NCBI GenBank assembly: GCA_023415035.1
Contig: JAEZLX010000246.1
Span: 1 to 18,212 of the forward strand
Source: Pseudomonadota bacterium
GTDB lineage: Bacteria > Pseudomonadota > Gammaproteobacteria > Burkholderiales > Burkholderiaceae_C
Direction: 5' to 3'
DNA: 18,212 nucleotides
Numbering within the stretch: the first letter of the stretch is position 1; each line of letters opens with the position of its first letter. Under the pieces are notes generated by a model. The model saw nothing but the letters and a program-made list of their open reading frames with translations. It was not told the DNA's origin and did not search any database. A program made the position numbers and the translations under genes. Below, one piece after another: positions 1-7,091 of this stretch.

Positions 1-847
1 CATCTGGCATGCGGTGCACTGCGACGAGCAGATCGACTGGCTGTCGGCGCACAAGACCCAGCAGCCGCACCGGGTGTTCCTCAAGCTCAACAGCGGCATG
101 AACCGCCTGGGCTTCCGGCCCGATGCCCTGCGTGCGGCATGGTCGCGACTGAACGCGCTGCCGCAGGTGGACGAGATCTCGTTCATGACCCACTTCAGCG
201 ACGCCGACGGTCCGCGCGGCATCGAACACCAGGTGGCGGCCTTCGAGGCGGCCACGGCCGACCTGTCCGGCGAGCGCACGCTGTGCAACAGCGCGGCCAT
301 CCTGCGCCACGTCAACCACCCGCTGCGAGGTGTGGGCGTATCGTCGCTGTCGGCTGACTGGGTGCGCGAGGGGATCGCCCTGTACGGTGGCGCGCCCGAC
401 TACCCGGAGCATACGGCCGAGGACTGGGGGCTGCGCCCGACCATGACCCTGTCGAGCAGGCTGATCGGTGTGCAGCAATTGCAGCCGGGTGACACGGTGG
501 GGTACGGCTCCACGTTCACGGCCGACAAACCGATGCGCGTCGGGGTGGTGGCCTGCGGCTACGCAGACGGCTACCCGCGCCACGCGGTCACCGGAACACC
601 GATCCTGGTGGCGGGAATGCGCACCCGGACCATCGGCCGCGTCAGCATGGACATGCTGGCGGTAGACCTGTCGCCGCTGGACGAGGCCGGTGTGGCCGCG
701 GGTATCGGCAGCGAGGTCGTGCTCTGGGGTGTCTCGCCGTCGACCGGCACTGCCTTATCGATCGACGAGGTGGCGCGCGCGGCCGGCACGATCGGCTACG
801 AGCTGATGTGCGCGGTGGCGCCGCGCGTGGCGTTCACGGTCGAGTGA
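1..847 (+). CDS. alr: Alanine racemase, C-terminal part (cut by left edge)
   Basis: This PLP-dependent enzyme interconverts L- and D-alanine in the cytoplasm and supplies D-Ala for peptidoglycan. The reading frame is open from base 2, so the start and the PLP-lysine segment lie outside the window; the GTG at 14 is internal. What remains is the end of the TIM barrel, with a KLNSGMNRLGF-like segment, and the C-terminal beta domain. The GYGSTF motif carries the likely catalytic tyrosine at codon 503-505, and GRVSMDM follows at about 637-657. The family is about 360-370 residues, so roughly a quarter is missing. The frame stops with TGA at 845-847, 65 bp before the next gene. Nothing suggests it belongs to the catabolic genes further right. 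The assignment is firm. Confidence 0.95.
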   Translation, partial: IWHAVHCDEQIDWLSAHKTQQPHRVFLKLNSGMNRLGFRPDALRAAWSRLNALPQVDEISFMTHFSDADGPRGIEHQVAAFEAATADLSGERTLCNSAAILRHVNHPLRGVGVSSLSADWVREGIALYGGAPDYPEHTAEDWGLRPTMTLSSRLIGVQQLQPGDTVGYGSTFTADKPMRVGVVACGYADGYPRHAVTGTPILVAGMRTRTIGRVSMDMLAVDLSPLDEAGVAAGIGSEVVLWGVSPSTGTALSIDEVARAAGTIGYELMCAVAPRVAFTVE

Positions 848-912
848 CGCACCGGGCCGCGTCGGCCTGCCTGTTTTCCGGACTCTCCATCCTCGTCCTT
901 TTTCTGAACGCC

Positions 913-1882
913 ATGTCCAGTCCCACGCCCCTGAAGTTCCTGATGCCCGGCTGGTTTGCCATCGTCATGGGCCTGTGCGGTCTCGCTGCTGCTGGGGCTC
1001 GTGGCGCTGGGCGTGGCGGTCGTGCTGCTGGTGGCATCGGGCCTGCGCTGGCAACGCCATCCGCAGGCGCTGGCCGAAGACCTGCAGCACCCGGTGCGCC
1101 ATGCCTTCGTGGCCGCCGTTCCCGTGTCTGTGCTGCTGCTGGCAACGGTGGGCGTGGTGCACGATGGCCCGGCCGGCGCCCTGACGGGCCTGTGGCGCAC
1201 GCTGTGGTGGCTCGGTTGCCTGGGGCAGCTGTGGGCGACGCTTTGGGTGCTGGGCCGCTGGCTGGCGCCCGCGTCTCCGGGGCGCGCGGGCAGTCTCTGG
1301 CCGGCGGTCTCGCCGGTGTTGCTGATCCCGGTGGTGGGCAACGTCGTGGTGCCGCTGGCCGGGCTCCCACTGGGGCACACGCTGTGGGCAACCATGCAGT
1401 TCGGCATCGGTGCCGTGCTCTGGCCGGTGGTGATCGCCCTGATGCTGGCGCGCCGCTTCGCGCATGGCCCGCTGCCCGACCGGCTGCTGCCGGTCTGGTT
1501 CATCACCATCGCGCCGCCGACGGTGATTGCGCTGGTCCTGCTGAAAATGCAGGCGCCGCTGATGGTCGCCACGGGACTGTGGGGCGTGGGGCTGTTCTTC
1601 ATGGCCTGGGTGCTGCCGCTAGGGCGGCGCATCGCAGGTCAGCCCTTTGGCATTCCGTTCTGGGCGGTGTCTTTCCCGCTGGCCGCGATGACCACGCTGA
1701 CGCTGCGCATGAGCGAGGCCCTGCCCGGGCTGGGCCTGGTGCGAATGGCCGCGGTGCTGATGCTGGCGGCCACCTCGGTCGTGATCCTGTGGCTGTGCTT
1801 CGCGACGGTACGTGGCCTGCGTGACGGCACCCTGCTGGCGCCCGAGCCGGTGGCCATGATCGCGCCCGTGCCGGTGTCGTGA
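913..1882 (+). pseudogene. SLAC1/TehA-type (TDT family) anion channel, internal deletion plus frameshift
   Basis: Proteins of this family are 10-helix inner-membrane channels for anions such as tellurite-related ions, nitrate, malate or sulfite. A plausible N-terminus starts at ATG 913 and carries the family's first-helix motif MPGWFAIVMGLCGL. That frame then turns into an Ala/Gly/Arg-rich translation typical of a wrong frame. The rest, helices 2 to 10, continues in the +1-shifted frame from about base 980 (SLLLGLVALGVAVV) to TGA 1880-1882. It includes WAVSFPLAAM, where the family has its pore phenylalanine. From recalled TehA homologues about 20-25 residues between helices 1 and 2 are missing at the junction, around the GCTGCTGCTGGGG run at about 984-998. 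This is therefore either a disabled gene or an assembly error. A TTG at 956 opens the second frame but would give a protein without helix 1. Confidence 0.75.
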
Positions 1883-1995
1883 TCGCCGGGCTTCACCGGA
1901 AGCTCTTGTGACCGGGATGGGGGTAATCGGCGGTGAAATGGCCTCAATAATCGGACGAAGCAGACCAATGGAGCCTGCGCCATCTTTCAAGGCCA

Positions 1996-2754
1996 ATGAC
2001 CGACCTGTTTTCCATCCTGCTGCTGGCCGCCGCCGCGTTCGGTGCCGGCGTGCTCAATGCCATTGCCGGCGGCGGCAGCTTTCTGACCTTCCCGGCCTTG
2101 GTGTTCACCGGCGTTCCGCCCATCGTGGCCAACGCGACCAGCGCACTGGCCGTGAGTCCGGGCTACCTGGGCAGCACCCTCGGGTTCCGGCCCGAGCTGC
2201 GGGCACTGCCGGCGCGCCGGCTGTGGCGCGAGGCGGTGCTGGCCGGCATTGGCGGGCTGGCCGGGGCGGGGCTGCTGCTGGTGACGCCGGCCAGCGTGTT
2301 CGCCGGCATCGTGCCCTGGCTGCTGCTGTTCGCCACCTTGCTGTTCGCTGCCGGGCCGACGATTGCGCGACGTGCGGCCGGGGGTGGCGTGCCTGGCTCG
2401 GGGCGCTGGCGCGAGGCGGGCCTGCTGGCGGTGGCCGTCTACGGCGGCTATTTCAATGGCGGCCTGGGCATTCTGCTGATGGCGCTGTACACGGTCGCGG
2501 GCGAATCGCGCATCCACACGGTCAATGCGCTCAAGAACCTCAATTCGCTGGTGCTGTCGTGGCTGTCGGTGGTGGCTTTCATCGCGGCGGGCGCCATCGC
2601 CTGGCGCGAGGGCGTGCTCATGATGGTGGCAGCGACCATCGGCGGCTATGCGGGCGCGCATTGGTCGCGCCGCCTGCCCGCGGCCTGGGTTCGTGCCGGG
2701 GTGGTGGCGACAGGCCTGGTCATGAGCGCGCTGTTCTTCATCCGTCAGGCCTGA
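1996..2754 (+). CDS. TauE/SafE family membrane permease (putative sulfite/organosulfonate exporter)
   Basis: This 252-residue protein is very hydrophobic and fits the TauE/SafE (former DUF81) family of inner-membrane transporters. Members are linked to export of sulfite or sulfoacetate, or uptake of sulfur compounds, but most are uncharacterised. The typical inverted repeat is visible. The first half holds GVLNAIAGGGSFLTFPAL and a VANATSALAVSPGYLGS stretch near residues 18-60. The second half holds YGGYFNGGLGILLM and NALKNLNS near residues 150-185, with about eight membrane segments overall. The start is ATG 1996, with CAAGG just upstream. Its neighbour to the left is a broken anion channel and to the right a LysR regulator, and neither fixes the substrate. 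The family call is firm; the substrate is unknown. Confidence 0.9.
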   Translation: MTDLFSILLLAAAAFGAGVLNAIAGGGSFLTFPALVFTGVPPIVANATSALAVSPGYLGSTLGFRPELRALPARRLWREAVLAGIGGLAGAGLLLVTPASVFAGIVPWLLLFATLLFAAGPTIARRAAGGGVPGSGRWREAGLLAVAVYGGYFNGGLGILLMALYTVAGESRIHTVNALKNLNSLVLSWLSVVAFIAAGAIAWREGVLMMVAATIGGYAGAHWSRRLPAAWVRAGVVATGLVMSALFFIRQA

Positions 2755-2761
2755 GTGCCTG

Positions 2762-2777
2762 GTGGCGTCGGCGCCAC
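2762..2777 (+). other. Short GC stem-loop after the TauE gene
   Basis: GTGGCG and CGCCAC (2762-2767 and 2772-2777) form a perfect 6-bp stem with a 4-base loop, 7 bases after the TauE stop. No T-run follows, so it is at best a weak terminator or an mRNA 3' stabilising hairpin. It could also be chance in GC-rich DNA. Confidence 0.3.
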
Positions 2778-2881
2778 GCTTGCCAGTGCAGGTGGACGCT
2801 CGTTTCGCTTTTGTGCGCGGCGCGCTTGCGGATCCGACAGGGAAAACCAGAAAATACCGGCAGCCGACCCGCACGCCGCCG

Positions 2882-3805
2882 ATGAACACCGAGCTCAACT
2901 ACAAGCATCTCTACTATTTCTGGGTCACGGCCAAGGAAGGCGGCATGTCGCATGCGGCGGCCCGACTGGGCATGGCGGTACAAACCATCAGCGCACAGGT
3001 GCGCCAGCTCGAACGCGAGCTGGGGCATTCGCTGTTCAAGCCCGCAGGGCGCGGGCTGGCGCTGACCGATGCGGGCCAGACGGCCCTGAACCTGGCCGAG
3101 CAGATCTTCCAGCTGGGCGAGCAGCTGCCGGCGGCGGTGCGCGACACCGCCAACCGCCACAGCCAGCGCCTCGCGGTGGGCATCTCGGACGGGCTGCCCA
3201 AGCTGGCGGTGCGCGACCTGCTGGAGCCTGTGATGAACGAGCCGCGCCTGCGTCTGCTGTGCCACGAAGACGATTTCGATGACCTGCTGGCCGACCTGGC
3301 ACTGCACCGGCTCGATGTGGTGCTGTCGGACCGGCCGGCACCCGCCAACCCCAACCTGCGCCTGTACAGCCACGCGCTGGGGGCCTCGCCGATGGCCTGG
3401 TTCGCTCCGCCGCGCTGGCTCGATGCGGTGCGCGAGGGCTTTCCGGGCAGCCTCGAAAACGTGGATGTGCTGCTGCCCACCGCCCATGCCTCGGTGCGGC
3501 TGCGGCTGGACCAGTGGTTCGAGCGCAAGGGGCTGGTGCCGCGCGTGGTGGGCGAGTTCGAGGACAACGCCCTGCTGACCACCTTCGGCGCCTCGGGCAT
3601 GGGGGTGTTCCCGGCGCCCGAGTGGATGCGCGAGAAGCTCGAAAGCGCCTATGGCGTTACCTGGTTCGCACCCTGCGATGGCGTGCAGGAGCACTTTTAC
3701 GCCATCGGCACGGCGCGCAAGGTCCAGCACCCACTGGTGCAGCGTCTGCTGGAGACGCACCTGGAAGCCCCGCGCGAGCCGCTCGGCGGCCTGGCCTCCC
3801 TGTGA
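2882..3805 (+). CDS. nhaR: LysR-family regulator, NhaR-like
   Basis: This is a 307-residue LysR-type transcriptional regulator. The N-terminal helix-turn-helix (residues 1-65) begins LNYKHLYYFWVTAKEGG and continues through AVQTISAQVRQLERELG to LFKPAGRGLALTDAG. That is the NhaR pattern, with its LYYFW and QTIS signatures. In E. coli NhaR activates the sodium/proton antiporter gene nhaA in response to Na+. The C-terminal part is a co-inducer-binding domain. The ATG at 2882 is chosen because homology begins there; the frame is open 40 codons further upstream but that part does not look like protein. No strong ribosome site is seen. A ynfA gene starts about 35 bp downstream on the same strand, so they may be cotranscribed. 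No nhaA is in the window, so the regulatory target is not shown. Confidence 0.88.
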   Translation: MNTELNYKHLYYFWVTAKEGGMSHAAARLGMAVQTISAQVRQLERELGHSLFKPAGRGLALTDAGQTALNLAEQIFQLGEQLPAAVRDTANRHSQRLAVGISDGLPKLAVRDLLEPVMNEPRLRLLCHEDDFDDLLADLALHRLDVVLSDRPAPANPNLRLYSHALGASPMAWFAPPRWLDAVREGFPGSLENVDVLLPTAHASVRLRLDQWFERKGLVPRVVGEFEDNALLTTFGASGMGVFPAPEWMREKLESAYGVTWFAPCDGVQEHFYAIGTARKVQHPLVQRLLETHLEAPREPLGGLASL

Positions 3806-3842
3806 CGCGGCGCGAGCTGGCACGCGACGCCGACAGATGGGC

Positions 3843-4190
3843 ATGAAGCCAGACATCCTGGAGCTGCTGCGCGTCGGGGCGCTGTTCGCGGTGACGGCGC
3901 TGGCCGAGATCGTGGGCTGCTATCTGCCCTGGCTCGTGCTGCGCCAGGGCAAGCCGGTGCTGTGGCTGCTGCCCGCTGCCGCATCGCTGGCGCTGTTTGC
4001 CTGGCTGCTGACCCTGCATCCGGCGGCTGCCGGCCGCACCTATGCCGCGTACGGCGGGATGTACATCACCATTGCCCTGATCTGGCTGCGCGTGGTCGAC
4101 GGCGTGGCGCTGACGCGCTGGGACTGGACCGGTGCCGCGCTGGCGCTGGCCGGCATGGCCGTCATCGCCCTGCAACCGGCCGCATCGTGA
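3843..4190 (+). CDS. ynfA: YnfA family (UPF0060) small membrane protein
   Basis: This 115-residue inner-membrane protein belongs to the UPF0060/YnfA family, distantly related to SMR drug exporters. Family hallmarks are clear: TALAEIVGCYLPWL at residues 18-31, SLALFAWLLTLHPAAAGR near 48-65, YAAYGGMYI near 68-75, and a WDWTGAALALAGMAVIALQP ending. Four membrane segments are expected. The ATG at 3843 gives the usual family length; an in-frame ATG at 3837 would add two residues, and neither has a clear ribosome site. It follows the NhaR-like regulator closely and may share its mRNA. Some YnfA proteins have been tied to efflux of cationic compounds. The role here is not known. Confidence 0.93.
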   Translation: MKPDILELLRVGALFAVTALAEIVGCYLPWLVLRQGKPVLWLLPAAASLALFAWLLTLHPAAAGRTYAAYGGMYITIALIWLRVVDGVALTRWDWTGAALALAGMAVIALQPAAS

Positions 4191-4272
4191 TGGAAGATAA
4201 CGCCGGAGGCGCTGCCGTTCGTGGCACGATTGCTCCTGTTTTTCGCATTCACTCCTAGCGAGACCCACATTC

Positions 4273-5007
4273 ATGTCCAAGATCGTTCACCGAACGCTGG
4301 AAGTTTTCGAAACGTTCGCCGCGCAGAAGCGCCCGTTGTCGCTGACCGAGCTGTCGCGCCTGCTGAACATTCCGCAGTCGAGCTGCCATGACGTGGTGCA
4401 GGCGCTGCAGGAGCGGGGGTACCTGTACGAGGTCCGGCCACGGGGCGGGCACTACCCCACGGCGAAGCTGTTCCAGGTCGCACGCACGATCCAGGACAAC
4501 GATCCGGTGGCGCAGCGCGCCGAGGCGCCGCTGCAGGCCCTGAGCGAGCGCCTGAACGCTTCGGTCTCGCTGGCCAAGGCGCGCGATACGGACATGGTGT
4601 ACCTGCTGGTGTGCAACCCGCCGGACCCGCTGCGTTTCTCGGTCATCGTGGGCGCCACGGCGCGCTACATCCATGCGACCTCCGTGGGCAAGTGCCTGCT
4701 GGGCAGTTTCGATCCGGAGCGGCGGCGCACGATCGTCGAGAAACTGGACATGAAGGCGCTGACACCCCACACGATCACATCGCGGGAAGAGCTGCTGCGC
4801 GACGTCGAGCGCTCCGAGCAGCGGGGCTGGTACGAGAACTGCGAGGAGAGCGTCGAGGACGCGCTGACCTTCTCGGTGCGCTTCCGCTGGAACGGGGCGA
4901 TCTACGCCATCACGGCCGCGGGCACGCGCAACCGCATGGAGCGCCAGCGCGATGCGGCGGTGAACGACATCCTCGAGGTGGCGCGTCAGCTGGGGGACGT
5001 GGCATGA
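4273..5007 (+). CDS. IclR-family transcriptional regulator
   Basis: This 244-residue protein has the IclR layout: an N-terminal winged helix (residues about 1-65, with LSLTELSRLLNIPQSSCHDV as the helix-turn-helix) and a C-terminal ligand-binding domain. The latter holds ATSVGKCLLGSF near residue 136 and the T-HTITSREEL segment near 165. The usual Cys/Ala-rich ligand-site motif after GW-x-x-x-x-EE is replaced by SVEDALTFSVRFRWNG, so the effector pocket may be atypical. The start is ATG 4273 and the stop TGA overlaps the ATG of the next gene by 4 bp (ATGA at 5004-5007), so regulator and hydrolase are translationally coupled. It probably regulates its own operon or the adjacent catabolic genes; the inducer is unknown. 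Confidence 0.92.
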   Translation: MSKIVHRTLEVFETFAAQKRPLSLTELSRLLNIPQSSCHDVVQALQERGYLYEVRPRGGHYPTAKLFQVARTIQDNDPVAQRAEAPLQALSERLNASVSLAKARDTDMVYLLVCNPPDPLRFSVIVGATARYIHATSVGKCLLGSFDPERRRTIVEKLDMKALTPHTITSREELLRDVERSEQRGWYENCEESVEDALTFSVRFRWNGAIYAITAAGTRNRMERQRDAAVNDILEVARQLGDVA

Positions 5008-5906
5008 GCACCATTGCCGATCTGGCCGCACGGGACTGGGCCACGGCAGAGCCGATGGACACGCCCGAGGCGGCGGCCGCATGGGTCGCCCGAGTGGAGG
5101 AGGCCGGCCGCCGGCAGGATCAGCCCATTGACGGCGGCGGGCGCATGGTCTGGCGCGTCTGGGGCGAAGGTCAGCCGCTCGTGCTGCTGCATGGCGGGCA
5201 TGGCAGCTGGACGCACTGGTTGCGCAACATCCCCGTGCTGGCCTCGCGCTACCAGGTCTGGGTGCCGGATCTGCCGGGTTTCGGCGATTCCGATGCACTG
5301 CCCGAGGCGCGCGACGCGGACGGCCTGTGGGGCACCGTGGCACAGGGGCTGCAAGCGCTGGCGGGCGGCCGGGCCGTGGATGTGGTGGGTTTTTCCTTCG
5401 GTTCGATGGTGGCCGGTTTCGTCGCGGCGCACCGCCCGGACCTGGTGCGCAGCCTGACGCTGGTCGGTGCACCCGCGCTGGGGCTGCGCCACACGCCGGT
5501 GGAGGGTTTGGTGGGGTTGCGCGGCCTGGAGGATCCGGAGAACATCCGGGCTGCCCACCGGCGGAACCTGCGCGTGCTCATGCTGGCCCACGAGGCGTCG
5601 ATCGACGAGCTCACCCTGCACGTGCAGGCACGCAACGTGAGCCGCGACCGTTTGCCGCGCCGCCGCCTGGCGCACGGCGACATCCTGCACCGCCTGCAGC
5701 GCCAGTGGGCCTGCCCGGTTCATGGCATCTGGGGCGCCGAGGACGCCCTGTATGCGGGCGGGCTGACGGCCGGGATCGCGGGTGCCCTGGGCAGCTGCGA
5801 CCTGCGCCAGCTGGTGCTCGTCGAAGGGGCCGGTCACTGGGTCCAGTACGAACGCAGCGACGTGGTCAACGCCCTATTGCTCCGCGTGCTGGAAGCGCGG
5901 GAATGA
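5004..5906 (+). CDS. Alpha/beta-fold hydrolase
   Basis: This 300-residue cytoplasmic hydrolase has a complete catalytic set. The oxyanion loop is LLHGGHGSW (residues 61-69), the nucleophile elbow is GFSFGS with Ser131, and the acid is probably Asp247 in WGAEDALY. The base is His278 in EGAGHWVQYE. The PDLPGFGDSD strand-loop near residue 88 is typical of the C-C bond hydrolase, esterase and epoxide hydrolase branch. No signal peptide is seen. The ATG overlaps the stop of the IclR gene, so the two genes are read together. The 3' end overlaps the convergent oxidase gene by 33 bp. The substrate cannot be told from sequence; hydrolysis of an ester, lactone or beta-diketone in the nearby acid pathway is an inference. 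Confidence 0.9.
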   Translation: MSTIADLAARDWATAEPMDTPEAAAAWVARVEEAGRRQDQPIDGGGRMVWRVWGEGQPLVLLHGGHGSWTHWLRNIPVLASRYQVWVPDLPGFGDSDALPEARDADGLWGTVAQGLQALAGGRAVDVVGFSFGSMVAGFVAAHRPDLVRSLTLVGAPALGLRHTPVEGLVGLRGLEDPENIRAAHRRNLRVLMLAHEASIDELTLHVQARNVSRDRLPRRRLAHGDILHRLQRQWACPVHGIWGAEDALYAGGLTAGIAGALGSCDLRQLVLVEGAGHWVQYERSDVVNALLLRVLEARE

Positions 5907-7040
5907 ATGGTGCACGCGGTCTGCGGCCTGTGCCGGAACCGTGATGCCCAGCAAGGCCATCGAGCGAGAGATTTCCTCGCGCAGGAGGCGGATCGCGTGG
6001 AGCACGCCTTCGCTGCCTCCCACGACGGCGGCGTACATGAACGGGCGGCCCACCAGCGTCAGGTCGGCGCCGAGACCGACCGCCTTGAGCACGTCGTTGC
6101 CGCGCCGCACACCGCCATCGCAGAGCACACGCTGATGCGGCATTGTCCGTTGGACCGAGGGCAGCATGGCCAGCGGCGGCATGGTGCCGTCGAGCTGGCG
6201 TCCGCCGTGGTTCGATAGGACCACGCCCTGCGCACCGAGCGCGAAGGCGCGTTGCACGTCGTCCGGCGAGAGCAGGCCCTTGATCACGAGACGACCGGGC
6301 CAGGCGGCGCGCAGGCGTTCCAGATGTGACCAGTCGAGGTTGTCGCGGCGGTGGGTGCGGGTCGCGGAGCTCGAGATCATGGGCGCGCGGCCACTGTCGA
6401 AGTTCTCGAAATGCGGCATGCCGTGGCGCAGCAGCGTCGGCAGCAGATGCCGCGCCACCCAGCGCGGACGCGCCGCGAAATGCGAGGCCAGCTTCCAGGA
6501 TGGGCGCAGGGGCGATCCGTAGCCATTGCGGATGTCGTCCTCGCGGTGGCCGCCGACCGGAACGTCCGCGGTGACCACCAATGTCAGGAAGCCGGCGGTC
6601 CGTGCCCGTTGCAGCAGTGCCATGCTGTCGGCCTCGCGTGCCGAGGGATAGAGCTGGAACCAAGCACGCGAATTCTCGCGGATCACGCGCTCCATGGGCG
6701 TGAGCGAGCTGCCGCTGAGAACGAAGGGAATGTTCTCGGTCGCCGCGGCGCGGGCCATCACGACGTCGGCATCCAGCGCCATGGCGCCAGCAGCACCCAT
6801 GGGGGCGATGCCGAACGGGGCGGACCACGATTCGCCCCAGAGCTCGACCGCCGTGCTGCGCGCGGAGGTGTCGATCAGCACGCGGGGCAGGAAGCGGACA
6901 TCGGCAAAGGCCTGCCGGTTGGCGGCGGCGGAAAGTCCGTCTTCCGCTGAGCCCTGCACGAAGCCGAACAGGCTGTGCGGCAGGATGCGGCGGGCCGCCT
7001 TCTCGAAGTCCTGCAGGTTGAGTATGTCATCGAGTTTCAT
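5874..7040 (-). CDS. FMN-dependent L-2-hydroxyacid oxidase/dehydrogenase (LldD / glycolate oxidase / mandelate dehydrogenase family)
   Basis: This 388-residue flavoprotein oxidises an L-2-hydroxyacid to the 2-oxoacid. By recalled alignment with spinach glycolate oxidase it keeps Tyr131 (QLYPS), Asp159 and Arg166 in the TADVPVGGHREDD segment, Lys254 (VIKGL), the base His278 and Arg281 in SNHGGRQLDG. The FMN phosphate loop is DGGVRRGNDVLKA (308-320). The tyrosine that helps bind the substrate carboxylate (Tyr24 in glycolate oxidase) appears to be Phe27 here, in FGFVQGSAED. The start ATG at 7038-7040 has no ribosome site, and a -10 box lies only 10 bp away, so the mRNA may be nearly leaderless. 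It is divergent from the PrpD-GlcD pair and shares an operator-like palindrome with it. Lactate, glycolate, mandelate and longer hydroxyacids all remain possible substrates. Confidence 0.92.
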   Translation of the reverse strand: MKLDDILNLQDFEKAARRILPHSLFGFVQGSAEDGLSAAANRQAFADVRFLPRVLIDTSARSTAVELWGESWSAPFGIAPMGAAGAMALDADVVMARAAATENIPFVLSGSSLTPMERVIRENSRAWFQLYPSAREADSMALLQRARTAGFLTLVVTADVPVGGHREDDIRNGYGSPLRPSWKLASHFAARPRWVARHLLPTLLRHGMPHFENFDSGRAPMISSSATRTHRRDNLDWSHLERLRAAWPGRLVIKGLLSPDDVQRAFALGAQGVVLSNHGGRQLDGTMPPLAMLPSVQRTMPHQRVLCDGGVRRGNDVLKAVGLGADLTLVGRPFMYAAVVGGSEGVLHAIRLLREEISRSMALLGITVPAQAADRVHHSFPRFQHAEQ

Positions 7041-7051
7041 TGTCCGGACAT
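7040..7051. promoter_or_regulatory. Operator-like palindrome, site A (putative GntR site)
   Basis: The 12-mer TTGTCCGGACAT has the perfect 10-bp palindrome TGTCCGGACA at 7041-7050. It sits between the divergent oxidase and PrpD genes, next to the oxidase start codon. It matches two copies at 13735-13746 and 13755-13766. The GT-N4-AC core spacing fits sites of HutC/UTRA-type GntR regulators. Binding by the GntR protein encoded at 13841-14599 is inferred. Confidence 0.6.
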
Positions 7052-7077
7052 TATGCTAAATTCCCGGAAACACACAA
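7050..7077 (-). promoter_or_regulatory. Possible promoter for the oxidase gene
   Basis: Read on the minus strand, a CATAAT -10 box (7050-7055, five of six consensus bases) is preceded at 16 bp by a weak TTGTGT -35 (7072-7077). Transcription would begin at about 7042-7044, leaving 2-6 bases before the ATG. The operator-like palindrome covers the expected start site, a position suited to repression. Confidence 0.4.
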
Positions 7078-7091
7078 AACACATCGGAGAC

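Noticed and set aside
6143..6153. TTGTCCGTTGG within the oxidase gene, a left half of the operator.
   Set aside because: The right half-site ACA(A/T) is absent and the match is within coding sequence.
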